DNA of 64,000 nucleotides from Cyrtodaria siliqua. Lineage: Eukaryota > Mollusca > Bivalvia > Adapedonta > Hiatellidae. The translations under genes and the position numbers were made by a program. This document shows positions 27,075-37,281 of the stretch, in pieces. The stretch's first letter is position 1. Each line of letters starts with the position of its first letter. Below the pieces are notes generated by a model. The model did not search any database. It was not told where the DNA came from and saw only the letters and a list, made by a program, of their open reading frames with translations. The stretch spans positions 1 through 64,000 of the forward strand of contig JAWPHD010007121.1 in the NCBI GenBank assembly GCA_037043455.1, written 5' to 3'.

Positions 27075-27510
27075 CTAACTGCCATTTGTATGAATATTTT
27101 CATCACCGAGTTTGAAATCAGACTGCGAATAACTACTCTTGGATCTCACAATTCACTTCGATCTTACAATTCAGATACATGTACAACTAAACTTTAGGCC
27201 TTTATTTGTTTATTATTCATTTTACGAACCCTCCTACGATAAAACGTTATATTTTCGTAGGGAATTTGATCGAGTTTTTTTATTTTACCTCCGCGATCAA
27301 GATTTTAAAGATTACAATTAATTATTACAAAATTTATTAATTTTTCCAAATTTCATTTTATTCCCTCCTCCTATGGCACTTCTCTATCTAGATGGTTCGT
27401 ACAACAAATAATAAAAAAAGGCCCTAAGCTGAATTGTTGTTTGAACAGTTTTTATCACAAAGCAGGAATAAATATTTCTATATATCTTTCCAAAGCTTGT
27501 TTGGAATTAC

Positions 27511-27612
27511 TTGATCTGTGCTTGAGACTATGCTCGTATTGAAACACAATTGTCTATAACTGTTTGCTCCACCATATGCCTGTACTTCATCTAACCAGAT
27601 GTTGCTTCGAAC
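27511..27612 (-). CDS. Internal exon, unknown extracellular-type protein (module A')
   Basis: Read on the minus strand, a TTTTGTAG acceptor precedes 34 open codons ending at a CAA|GTAATT donor, phase 0 at both ends. The peptide begins VRSNIWLDEVQ and contains ANSYRQLCFNTS. The NIWLDEVQ run recalls the IWLDEV segment of SRCR domains, but the cysteine expected two residues later is Ala and there is no further support. It can splice in frame after the exon at 28161-28264 and resembles the 48045-48158 exon (ANS, aromatic, Arg, Cys). The parent gene was not recognised. Confidence 0.5.
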
Positions 27613-27903
27613 CTACAAAATAAATACAAAACTGTCAAATTCCTACGTGATACTACTAAGTCTTGGACGAGAACATGGATCTTGTTATCATGTCCTGGCA
27701 GCATTTTCACTTATAGCCAAAATCCAATGTTCATAATGCACTTATCAATGTATTGTTTTTTGTTTGTTTTTTTGCTGTTTTTTTTGTGGTTTATTGAAAG
27801 GGGTTGATGGGAAATACTCATACTCCAGGGAACAAATGTACAAATTAACTTCTAATCCCTCAAGGAGCAACATTTATGTCTACAATACACTCAATATCAA
27901 AAT

Positions 27904-28111
27904 TGCGCTGTGGTCTAGTGGTAGAGCGTTGGACCCATGATCCAAAAGTCGTGGGTTCGATTCCCGCCATTGCCATATGCGTTGTGTCCCTGAGCAAGAC
28001 ACTTTATCTGCATTGCTTAGTACTGGTTCTACCCAGGAAGATATCGAGAGTGATTCAAATAAGTTCATAGAGCTTTCGTTACAATCGATGTAAAATAAAT
28101 AAGTTTAAACT
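27904..28111 (+). mobile_element. tRNA-derived SINE with 11-bp target-site duplication
   Basis: The head (27904-27976) has an A box (TGGTCTAGTGG), a perfect 5-bp anticodon stem TTGGA/TCCAA around CCCATGA (anticodon position CAT), and a B box (GGTTCGATTCC). The body contains CCCTGAGCAAGACACTTTA, a core also present in the SINE at 33238, then AGTACTGGTTCTACCCAGGA, shared with the SINEs at 44852 and 47608. An AATAAATAAG-type tail precedes the second AATATCAAAAT. The direct repeats are at 27893-27903 and 28112-28122. It lies in the intron between the two neighbouring minus-strand exons. Confidence 0.9.
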
Positions 28112-28160
28112 AATATCAAAATATCCCCATATTGGTAACAGGTTCTGTCTAATTACCTAC

Positions 28161-28264
28161 CCCGTTGTCATCAGTGATGTCTAATGCCTGGAGTATGCCC
28201 GCAGCCTCCCCTGCAGTGGGGGAAAACACTGATAGGTGCATAACAAACACACATCCTTCTTTCA
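28161..28264 (-). CDS. Internal exon, unknown extracellular-type protein (module B')
   Basis: Minus strand. Up to 34 open codons end at GGG|GTAGGT (phase 0). The peptide contains CVFVMHLSVFSPTAGEA and ends ALDITDDNG. The donor is good. The upstream boundary is less certain: a TAG lies at the stated end, and an alternative acceptor (CACCTATCAG) lies 27 codons from the donor. A pearl-like element starts only 15 bp further and may have destroyed the normal acceptor. The exon resembles that at 47234-47395, which also ends in an L..TD.DG motif before a phase-0 donor. Family not recognised. Confidence 0.5.
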
Positions 28265-28278
28265 CTACCGGTATATTT

Positions 28279-28910
28279 AACTAGAAGGGGGTTCCACGGA
28301 ACACTTGTGTCGCCTGCCGTGTGCTTATTTCAGCAAATACAATCTAACTACAAAGTTTGAAGACTTGTGCAATCCTTCATGAATTAATGGTTTATGAAAA
28401 GGGGCATAGAACTGCATTTGATAATTGACTGCATTGAATAATTGATAAGGAAGAACTGTATAAAGTTTCATGACCATAGGTCAATATTTTGCCACGTTAT
28501 AAGCTAGGTTAGACCGCAGGTTAAAGTTATATGAAAAGGGGGCATAATTCTGCCAAAATGAAAGTCAGAGTTATTGGACATGTGTAATGACATTCGTTCA
28601 GTTAAGATGAATAGTGTGTGAAGATTCATGAACATAGGTCAAATACTTCTTAAATTATGGCCAGTTATGAGCCTGGTTAGGTTGCAGATTAAATTTTTAT
28701 GAAAGGGGGCATAACTTTGTCAAAAGGAAAGTCAGAGTTATTGGACATGTGACATTGAACATTTGGTTGAGATGAAGATGTGTGAAGTTTCATGAAAATA
28801 GGTCAAAAACTTTTCAAGTTATGGCCAAGGTTAGGTTGCAGGACGGACGAAAACGACGGACAAAGTGATCCCTAAGTGTCTGCCATGGTATGCAGGCGAC
28901 ACAATAAACA
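28279..28910 (+). mobile_element. Pearl-like element, family 2 (left motif GTGTCGCCTGC)
   Basis: The left end AACTAGAAGG carries the hairpin GTTCCACGGAAC, then GTGTCGCCTGC. Two to three ~165-bp cores follow (GGTTAGGTTGCAG, GGGGGCATAA, TTTCATGAACATAGGTC), then ACGGACGAAAACGACGG and the right end GTGTCTGCCATGGTATGCAG plus GCGACACAA. It is complete and short (~630 bp). Confidence 0.8.
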
Positions 28911-29017
28911 TCTTGGTAAATTAATCCAACTTATAGTTATGTCACTAAACAGCTTTATATAAATATACGAAACACATTCATTCGCTTCCTAATTAACTGC
29001 ATTTTTGTGTTTTACGT

Positions 29018-29175
29018 AATAGATGAGTCTGGTCTCAGCGAGTTGGCCTATTTAAAAACCGGGATGGGCGTGTTTAAATTACCAATGAGCGGAGACAGAC
29101 TCGATCTGTTTTGTAGCATGGGGTACTTCGTAACACTGTGATGTCAGAGTAATGTCCATACTCTAAATTCCTCTG
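29018..29175. repeat. Hairpin-forming interspersed element, copy 2
   Basis: The arms AGATGAGTCTGGTCTCAGCG and CGGAGACAGACTCGATCT surround an AT-rich loop. It is followed by CTGTTTTGTAGCATGG and CATACTCTAAATTCC, matching the layout and trailing sequence of the copy at 15398. Confidence 0.65.
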
Positions 29176-29249
29176 TCCGGTAGTTGTAGCAGTATAGTCT
29201 ACATCGATAAATATACGGCTTCAGAATATATGTGATTAAAAAAGGTAAT

Positions 29250-29338
29250 TGCCCGGTACGGGATTTAAACCACGGACGCTGCGCTTTTAAGTTTTGATGG
29301 ATGAACGTTTAACCACTAGAACCACTAGACCACGGCTA
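29250..29338 (-). tRNA. tRNA-like pseudogene (Asp/Glu-like A box, duplicated)
   Basis: Minus strand: GCCGTGGTCTAGTGGTT resembles a tRNA A box and is followed by a 9-bp tandem duplication (CTAGTGGTT). The B box GTGGTTTAAATCCCG lies ~55 bp further. The duplication and the poor acceptor stem make a functional tRNA unlikely. It is the left half of the composite element. Confidence 0.45.
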
Positions 29339-29616
29339 TTTATTGGTATACATTTTTAATACTAAATAGGCATTTACGTAATAACCAGCGCACACATACA
29401 CACATCAAGCACTAAATAACAAGTCGCGATATGGTAGTTTTGAGACTGAATATTAAGTTTCATATTGATAACATACAATATTACACCTGTGAGGCAATGT
29501 TAATTTACATGTGCGACAAGATGGACTATATATTTATTGATTCATCTTGAGTTGCTTTTAAATTGGTAGTTATTTTGCCTTAATAAATGGTAGTTAGTAT
29601 ACCATTTTCTCAAGAA

Positions 29617-29690
29617 GCGTTATAGCTCAGTGGATAGAGCAACCGACTTAAAATCAGAAGGTCGTGTTTTTGATTCCCGTGAGGCAATTT
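29617..29690 (+). tRNA. tRNA-like pseudogene (anticodon position TAA)
   Basis: TATAGCTCAGTGGATAGAGC is a good A box with D-arm. The anticodon arm ACCGA/TCAGA around CTTAAAA is imperfect. TTTTTGATTCCC is a weakened B box. The homologous unit at 40646 has TGA at the anticodon position. Probably the right-hand tRNA-like end of the composite element rather than a translation tRNA. Confidence 0.45.
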
Positions 29691-29879
29691 TTTCTTTTTC
29701 TGTAAATCATAATGTTCAAATAATGGTCAAAATAACTTAACCTATTTAACGCAACTTAAGATGAATCAATAAATATATAGTCTACGCTTATTAGTGCAGT
29801 TGTCATAAGTTCTACAGCTATTTAATTTTTTAGATAATTTTCAAATACACCAAACCCTTAAATTTTCATTCGAAATTAT

Positions 29880-31727
29880 AAACAACAGGTCAATGACCTT
29901 GAAGCTCTACTGATAGATTTTGATAGCTAGGTGATCAGCATTCCTGTGAAGTTTCATAAAAAAATGTCAAGTAGTTTCAGAAGAGTAGTCGCTACAAGTT
30001 GAAGTTTTTACTATATAACTCTAGGTAAACAAAGATGGTCACTCGCAGCCATGTTTAATGTCGAATCAAAGTAATTTTCGACAAGGATCAACATCTTGTC
30101 ATTCTGATCATTTCAGAAAAAGTCCCATATCAATATCACTTACAGTTTTCAAGAAGTAGTCGCTACAAACTTTTTTTTAAAAAATCTGTTTTTAGCCATG
30201 GCGGCCATCTTGAATTTCCGGCCGACCTAAAAAAATTCTGGGATCAATTAGACATCAAGAGCAACATTCCAGTGAAGTTTCATAAAAATGTGTCAAGTAG
30301 TTTCAGAGAAGTAGTCGCTACAAGTTGTTACTATATAAATCTATGTAAACAAAGATGGCCAATAGCAGCCATGTTTAAAGTTGCATCGAAATAAATTTCG
30401 ACAAGGATCAACATCATGTCATGCTGATCATTTTAGAAAATGTCCCATATCAATATCACTTACAGTTTTCAAGAAGTAGTCGCTACAAATGTATTTATTT
30501 TAAATCTATTTTTTAGCCGTGGCGGCCATTTTGAATTTCCGGCCAGCCTGAAATTTTGCTAGGATCAACTAGACATCAAGAGAAACATTCCTGTGAAGTT
30601 TCATGAACATCCGTCAAGTAGTTTCAGAGGAGTAGTCGCTACAAGTTTTTACTATATAACTCTATGTAAGCAAAGATGGCCGCTGGCAGCCATGATTAAC
30701 GTCGAATCAAAACGATTTTTAACAACGACCAACATCATGTCATGCTGATTATTTTAGAAAAAGTCCCATATTAATATCACTTCTAGTTTTCAAGAAGTAG
30801 TCGCTACAAACGTATTTATTTTAAATCTATTTTTTAGCCGTGGCGGCCATTTTGAATTTCCGGCCAGCCTGAAATTTTGCTAGGATCAACTAGACATCAA
30901 GAGAAACATTCCTGTGAAGTTTCATGAACATCCGTCAAGTAGTTTCAGAGGAGTAGTCGCTACAAGTTTTTACTATATAACTCTATGTAAGCAAAGATGG
31001 CCGCTGGCAGCCATGATTAACGTCGAATCAAAACGATTTTTAACAACGACCAACATCATGTCATGCTGATTATTTTAGAAAAAGTCCCATATCAATATCA
31101 CTTCTAGTTTTCAAGAAGTAGTCGCTACAAACTTACTTTTTAAAAATCTATTTTTAGCTGTGGCGGCCATCTTGAATTTCTGGCCGATCTGAAATTTTGC
31201 TAGGATCAATTACACATCAAGAGCAACATTCCTGTAAAGTTTCATGAAAATCCGCCAAGTAGTTTCAGAGAAGTAGTCGCTACAAGTTTTTACTATATAA
31301 CTCTATGTAAACAAAGATGGCCGCTGGCAGCCATGTTTAACTTCGAATCAAAACAATTTTTGACAATGACCAACATCATGTCATGCTGATCATTTTAGAA
31401 AAAGTCCCATATCAATATCACTTATAGTTTTCAAGAAGTAGTCGCTACAAACTTGTATTTTAAAAATCTATTTTTAGCTTTGGCAGCCATCTTGGATTTC
31501 ACATCAACATGAATTTTTGCTAGGATCAACTAGACTTCATGGGCAACATTTCTGTTAAGTTTCATGAATATCCATCCAGTAGTTTCAGAGGAGTAGTCGC
31601 TACAAATAAAAGTTTACGGACAGACGGACGGACGGACGGACAGACGGACAGACAGACGGACAGACAGACGGACGACGGACGCCGCACCACGGCATAAGCT
31701 CTGCTGATCTCTGATCAGAAGAGCTAA
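29880..31727 (+). mobile_element. Pearl-like element, family 3 (left motif GCTCTACTGAT)
   Basis: The left end AACAACAGGTCAATGACC contains the palindrome AGGTCAATGACCT, then GCTCTACTGAT. About five core units of ~321 bp follow (GTAGTTTCAG at 29971, 30297, 30618, 30939, 31259 and 31579). Each core is two diverged ~160-bp halves ending in GTAGTCGCTACAA. An ACGG/ACAG microsatellite occupies 31616-31683, and a right-end hairpin GCTCTGCTGATC...GATCAGAAGAGC precedes TAAAAA. Confidence 0.85.
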
Positions 31728-31965
31728 AAATAAAATTGTAAACTTGTGTTTACCTGTGATACATGTAAAATGGCTGTCACTTTCATAGCATTGGTATGGA
31801 CAACTATTTTACAAAGACTTTCTTATTTCCGTTTCGCCATAGTTATTCAAGGTGTACAAGGTACTAAGCTTTATATAATAGGTTATTTTGTCTGAACACT
31901 GAGGTTTTGTATTCTTATCCATGAGTAGTTGCTTCATTATCGTTAGTTATGTTAAATTATTCCAG

Positions 31966-32235
31966 TTCTCCATCACGGTGAAGTCTCGGGCAGAGATTCA
32001 AAAAGAATATCGAAATCGATTGAAATCAGGTCCAGATGCTTATGCTATACATTTGTTGAAAGCAAAACGAAGACAGAGCAAAAACTATGTACCTTATTCA
32101 GGGTGCTAGCCAACAATCCAGGAATGGAGTAAGCAGAATATTGAGTATCATCACAGACAAAACAAGAGAACAAAGGCGGCAGTTGCTGTTCAGGTTAACC
32201 AAAATGAGATGATGGAAACAAGTGGCTACGATAGT
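31966..32235 (+). pseudogene. Exon of a Lys/Arg-rich protein family, in-frame stop
   Basis: A TTATTCCAG acceptor at 31957-31965 leads into an open frame with FSITVKSRAEIQKEYRN, then LLKAKRRQSKNYVPYSG. A TAG at 32107-32109 is followed in the same frame by IQEWSKQNIEYHHRQNKR, which looks like continued coding sequence, so this copy is probably dead. A very basic, helix-prone N-terminal region of this kind occurs in a large family of uncharacterised invertebrate proteins. I have no function to assign. Related pieces follow on the same strand at 32576 and 38995. Confidence 0.45.
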
Positions 32236-32575
32236 GCCTGTAACATCATTTTTTTTTTTTTTATCTATATAAGTGGTACCCATAAAAGGTGCCGTTTCCA
32301 TTTGCAAAAAGTATGTTTTTTTCCCCAATTGGAGTGTTAAAATTCCCAATCTAAAATTATTTTCTTTGTTTACATATTTTAGAGGCGAATTTTAAATAAA
32401 ACTAAGGAAAAGTAGACACTTTTTGAAGAGGGGAACCAGAGTGCCTAATTTTGGCGGGCTCGGTATGGCTCAGTATCGGCAAAATGTATGCCCTGTATAA
32501 CATCATATAATGTATGAAAATTGGTGAAAATGTCGTAATTTTTCCCATTTCAACCTGTACTGGTACTATTCCCAG

Positions 32576-32733
32576 TGGTGAAAAAATCACTAGCAGATTC
32601 TCTAATTGCACAAATGGCATTTCCAAATCGCAAATCTTGTTCAAGAGTAGTATACGTACGCATAAGGAGAACATACACAAAGAAATCATGGCAAATTGAA
32701 CAACTGAAAAAAAAAAAACAATCTTCAGAGGAA
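32576..32733 (+). pseudogene. Second piece of the Lys/Arg-rich gene
   Basis: The acceptor TGGTACTATTCCCAG precedes an open frame with KKSLADSLIAQMAFPNRKSC and then TYTKKSWQIEQLKKKKQSSE, a basic coiled-coil-like segment. It ends at a possible GAA|GTATAC donor six bases before a TAA. Same strand and composition as the exon at 31966. About 6.3 kb of inserted elements separate it from the next piece. Confidence 0.4.
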
Positions 32734-32877
32734 GTATACTAAAGGAAAAAAGAAATGCAACATGGGAATTTCCGTTCTATAATGTACATATATGCTACAC
32801 ACTTAATTCTAGGTAAAATTCAAGGGAAATCCCAAGATGTTAGGATGTTTGGTAAACAAAGGGTTGCAGCTAGTTAG

Positions 32878-33006
32878 AACTAGAAGTTGTTTGACGGAAC
32901 ACTTGTGTCGCCTGCAATGTGCTTATTTCAGCAAGTAAAATGTTTTTATTTAAAATGTTCATGAAAAGAGGCATACATCTGCACTGGATAATTGATAAGG
33001 AAGAAC
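32878..33006 (+). mobile_element. Pearl-like element family 2, left fragment (interrupted)
   Basis: The left end AACTAGAAGTTGTTTGACGG with CACTTGTGTCGCCTGC matches the complete copy at 28279. The sequence breaks at 33006 inside the stretch GATAAGGAAGAAC and resumes at 37282, so a 4.3-kb element inserted here. Confidence 0.8.
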
Positions 33007-33237
33007 TATGGAACGCCGTGACTGTCTTTTGATGTTGCCGATTAATATATGCAGTGCATTTCCCTTTATGTATTTATGATGCAGTACTTCTGTTGACTTT
33101 ATATGTGGTACATATTTTAATATACGTGGTCTTTATATTCGGGGGTTTCAATTGTATTATATTCGGTACAAACGGCTTTTAACGTGATGCATTTTTTATG
33201 ATATGCAGTGCTTTTTCTATTATATGCTGTGGTTTTT

Positions 33238-33523
33238 TCCCGGGTTCAATCCTCCGTGGTGCCACTGAGTTCCGTCGGTGTGTTCTTGGGCAAGACACTT
33301 TACCTTAGCCTCATCTGTCGGATGGGGACGTAAACCGGGCGGTCCCGTGTATCGGTATATCCTCCGAGCACGTTAAAGAACCATAGGAATCTATTCGATA
33401 ACAAGAGTAGGGCAGGTTCCCGGATTCCTATGTATCCTTCCCCTCTCTCTGGGGCGGCTCTAAATAACCTGTACTGTGTTGATGAGCCGTTAAACAACAT
33501 TCAATTCAATTCAATTCAATTTT
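33238..33523 (+). mobile_element. SINE with tRNA-type B box and ATTCA tail
   Basis: Starts at the inner edge of the left inverted arm with GGGTTCAATCC (B box; the A box is missing). The core TTCTTGGGCAAGACACTTTA is related to that of the SINE at 27904. The 3' part GATGAGCCGTTAAACAAC is followed by (ATTCA)n. Its 3' end, inverted, is the fragment trapped in the 47-bp satellite. Apparently 5'-truncated. Confidence 0.7.
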
Positions 33524-33525
33524 TC

Positions 33526-35387
33526 ATTATGATGATGAGATCAATCGGAACACTCGTTTTTTAGATGTTGCGATTGGATCGGAAATCAGACGCATCGTTT
33601 GTAATATCGGCTGCAAATATGCACTGGAAAAAATTGATCCCTAGACCAAACAAAAAAGACCAATGCACATTATCAATAAAGTTATCACAATTTAATTAGA
33701 AAATGTACGAATCATGATTTCAGGATTAATCCTGAATTTTATCACCCCTGCAACGAATTCTCGGTAGGCGGGTTAAATACCTGGTATTTCAAATGTAATG
33801 TGTCACCCTTCCCCACTGTAATGCGTTAACCGTCCTCTGTAATGTATCACCCTTTCCCTCTGTAATGTGTCCTCCTTACTCTGTAATGTGTCACCCTTCC
33901 CCTCTGTAATGTGTCACCCTTTCTATCTGTGATGTCACTCTTCCTCTGTAATGTGTCACCCTTCCCCTGTAATGTTTCACCCTTCCCCTCTGTAATGTGT
34001 CACCCTTCCACTCTGTAATGTGTCACCCTTCCCCTCTGTAATGTGTGTCCCTTTCTCTCTGTAATGAGTCACCCTTTCCCTCTGTAATGTGTCACTGTTT
34101 CTCTCTGTAACGTGTCACCCTTCACGTCTGTAATGTGTCGCCCTTTCTTTGTAATGTGTCACCCTGTCACCCTTTCACTTTGCAATGTGTCACCCTTTCT
34201 CTTTGTAATGAGTCACTCTTCCCCTCTGTATAGTGTCACCCCTTTGTAATATGTCACTCATCCTTTCTTTAATGTGTCACCCTTCCCCTCTCTAATGTGT
34301 CATCATTCCTCTCTGTAATGTGTCACCCTTCCCATCTGTAATGTGTCACCCTTCCTCTGTAATATATCACCTTTCCTTGTAATGTGTCACCCTTCCTCTC
34401 TGTAATGTGTCACCCCTTCTCTTTAATGTGTCACTCCTCCCCTCTGTAATGTATCACCCTTCCTCTGTAATGTGTCACCCTTCCTCTGTAATGTGTCACC
34501 CTTCCTCTGTAATATGTCATCCTTCCTTGTAATGTGTCACCGTTCCTCTCATTAATGTGTCACCCCTTCTCTTTAATGTGTCACTCCTCCCCTCTGTAAT
34601 GTATCACCCTTCCTCTGTAATGTGTCACCCTTTCTCTGTAATGTGTCACCCTTCCCCTCTGTTATGTGTCACTCTTCCACTCTGCAAAGTGTCACCCTTT
34701 CTCTTTGTAATGAGTCATCCTTTCCCTCCTTAATGTGTCACCCTTTCTCTCTTTAATGTGTCACCCTTCACCTATATAATGTGTCACCCTTCCCCTCTGA
34801 AATGTGTCACCCTTCCTCTGTAATGTGTCACCCTTTCTCTGTAATTTGTCACCCTTCCCTCTGTAATGTGTCACCCATCCCCTCTGTATTGTGTCACCCT
34901 TCCCCTCTGTAATATGTCACCCTTCCTCTGTAATGTGTCACCCTTTCCCTGTAATTTGTCACCATTCCCTCTGTATTGTGTCACCTTTCCCCTCTGTAAT
35001 GTGTCACCCCTATCCTCTGTAATGTGTCACCACTACCCTCTGAAATGTGTCACCTTTCCCTCTGTAATGTGTCACCCTTTCTCCTTGTAATTTGTCAACC
35101 TTCCCCTCTGTAATGTGTCACCCTTTCTTCCTTTAATGTGTCACCCTTCCCCTCAATAATATGTCACCCTTTCCCTCAGTAATGTGTCACCCTTCATCTG
35201 TTATGTGTAACCCTTCCTCTCTTTTAAGTAAAAAAAGAAATGGTTTGTTTGTGCTTATGTATTGAAAAAATACGGTAGGTTGGTTGTTTTTTCCTTCATT
35301 TTTTTAAATCACACTCCCTGTTAGATTTCCGATAAAATCGCAATATCTTAATAAACGAGTGTTCCGCTTGATCTCATCATCATAACG
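33526..35387. repeat. 66-bp inverted repeats flanking a minisatellite
   Basis: 33526-33591 (ATTATGATGATGAGATCAAT, CGGAACACTCG) is inverted at 35322-35387 (CGAGTGTTCCGCTTGATCTC) with moderate divergence. The pair encloses the 23-bp minisatellite. The right copy directly precedes the left hairpin of a pearl-like element. Confidence 0.7.
33795..35225. repeat. ~22-bp minisatellite (TGTAATGTGTCACCCTTCCC)
   Basis: About 60 imperfect tandem copies over 1.4 kb. Lengths vary by loss or gain of the CCCCTC segment. Open frames read through it are periodicity artefacts. Confidence 0.95.
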
Positions 35388-35868
35388 AGAGCTGTCAGAG
35401 GACAGCGCAGCTAGAATATTCGAATTTTCAGAGAACAAGTTATGATACACCCAGCATACCATCAGAAAAAAAACAAAGGGGCGAGCTGAATGTGTCAAGA
35501 AGGAAAACATTGGAATTTTCATTAAATAAAGGACTACAATTTTTCTGTAAAGACACGGAGGTAATTTCATAATAATAATAATGCAAATTTTATAAGCTGA
35601 AAATTTGAAGAAAATATGTTAAAAGTACATGTAAATGCATTTGACCCCTTTGTGACCTTGACCGTTCATCCAATGATCTTGAACTCAATAGATACGATCA
35701 TCGTCCCATTTATAATACGGTTGATGATGATTGGATAAAAAATGTTGAAGTTATTTACATGTTAAGAAATGCGGACATAAACATTAACCTCAACACATAA
35801 ATGCGATTTGTGACCATGAACTTTGACCTATAGACCCCATAAGATCCTTCGAACAGTCGAGCTAAAAA
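35380..35868 (+). mobile_element. Pearl-like element, family 4 (left hairpin GCTGTCAGAGGACAGC)
   Basis: The left hairpin GAGCTGTCAGAGGACAGCGC is followed by GCTAGAATATTCGAA. The right end TTCGAACAGTCGAGC + TAAAAA is the inverted match of that motif. About 490 bp, with toxin-free, non-coding interior. Confidence 0.7.
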
Positions 35869-35879
35869 TATCGAATTAT

Positions 35880-36440
35880 TTGTAAAGTTTGACCCAGGAG
35901 CTAGGTCCACAAAGGTGGGGAAGAAGCCTAGGGTCTATGCTGGTTGGGAGGTTCTATCCGTATGTTTATGCCCAGTAAGTGTGTATATATGGTTATAGGG
36001 TGGGGATCTCAATGGTTTACAAGTTATGACCCAGAGGCTATGTCACCAGGGGTGGGGAAGGAGTCCGGGGTCTATGCTGGTTGGATGGTTGTATCCATCT
36101 GTTCATGCCCAGTAAGTGTATATTATATGGTTATAGGGTGGGGATCTCAATGGTTTCCAAGTTATGACCGAGGGGCTATGTCCCCAGGGGTGGGGAAGGA
36201 GACCGGGGTCTATGCTGGTTGAGTGGTTATATCTGTTCTTTCATGCCCAGTAAGTGTATATATGGTTATAGGGTGGGATGTCAATGGTTTCCAAGTTATG
36301 ACTGAGGGGCCATGTCCCTAGGGGTGGGGAAGCAACCCGGTGTCTATGCTGGTTGGATGTTTGTATGTGTGTTCATGTTCAGTAAGTGTATATATGGTTA
36401 TAGTGTGGGGATCTCAACGGTTACTAAGTTATGACTCAGG
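35880..36440. repeat. ~135-bp tandem repeat, four copies
   Basis: GGGTGGGGATCTCAATGG recurs at 35998, 36136, 36271 and 36403 (spacings 138, 135 and 132). The intervening text includes GTCTATGCTGGTTGG and AGTAAGTGTATATATGG. Confidence 0.85.
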
Positions 36441-36973
36441 GGACAAACCCACACCCTCATGTTTCACCTCTTGTGACCCCCAGGACGGGTCCAATTCATA
36501 CCCCAGGGTCACCATTTGAGCAAACTTGGTAGAGGACTACTAGACGATGCTACATACAAAATATCTAAACGGCAGCCCTTTTTGTTTCGGAGAAGAAAAT
36601 TTTGAAGTGTTTTTCCTATATACTTTTATGTAAAATCAATTCAGGGGCCATTATTTTGTCAAAATGAATGGAAGAGTTATGGGGATTGTTGGATAAGGTA
36701 CTAAATTCGATGTGAAACATTAGTTTAAAATTTTAATGCAATAACTTGAGTAGTTTTGAAGTTATAAATCTATTGCACAAAAACTTTAATGTAAAGACAT
36801 GACAATCAAAGGGCCGTTACTTTGTCAAAATGCAAGGAAGAGTTATGGGGATTGTTGGATAAGGTGCAGAATTTGATGGGAAACATTAGTATAAAGTTTT
36901 AATGCCATAGCTTGATTAGTTTTGAAGTTATATATCTATTGCACAAAAACTTTTAAGTTTATAGTCGAGCTAA
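36441..36973 (+). mobile_element. Pearl-like core repeats with a right end
   Basis: One family-1-type core (GGGTCACCATTTGAGCAAAC) is followed by two ~165-bp cores (GGGCCGTTACTTTGTCAAAA; GAAGAGTTATGGGGATTG). The end GTTTATAGTCGAGCTAAAAG (36954-36973) is a family-4-type right end. No matching left end is apparent. Confidence 0.55.
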
Positions 36974-37281
36974 AAGACCACAGATATAATAGAAAAAGCA
37001 CTGCATATCATAAGAAATACACCACGTATAAAGCCATCTGTATCGAATATAATGCAACTGAAACAACCGAATATAAAGACACATCCACCACGTATATTAG
37101 AATATGTACCATATATAAAGTCAACAGAAGCACTGCATATAAATACAAACTTACTTCATATAATGTTCAAACCTCATATATTAAACTTAGTATATAGTAC
37201 CGGTATGCATATATAGTAATAAATGCACTACATAAAATGAAAACTTGACTGCAAATCACAAGATAGTCATGGCGTTCCATA

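Larger units (their letters stand above)
29200..29800. mobile_element. Composite element with two divergent tRNA-like sequences, copy 1
   Basis: Shares ~500 bp of colinear sequence with 40283-40747 (ACATCGATAAATATA, CTAGACCACGGCTATTTA, TTTCATATTGATAACATACA). A minus-strand tRNA-like unit is at the left and a plus-strand one at the right, so both point outward. Downstream of the right one, 29749-29787 is an inverted copy of 29517-29556 (ACTATATATTTATTGATTCA core). It is a candidate non-autonomous element. No protein-coding capacity was seen. Confidence 0.6.
33007..37281. mobile_element. 4.3-kb element with 230-310 bp inverted arms, nested in a pearl-like element
   Basis: The left end TATGGAACGCCGTGACTGTC mirrors the right end GATAGTCATGGCGTTCCATA. 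Inverted similarity continues through ~230 bp of the left arm (33007-33237) and ~308 bp of the right arm (36974-37281), for example ATATGCAGTGCTTTTTCTAT on the left. The flanks AAGAAC and AATAAC are an imperfect 6-bp duplication in the pearl-like target. The interior carries a SINE, a minisatellite and further pearl-like elements. No transposase was seen. Confidence 0.8.

Noticed and set aside
27904..27976. Functional tRNA with anticodon CAT
   Set aside because: A and B boxes are good but the acceptor stem does not pair and the unit continues into a SINE body with target duplications.
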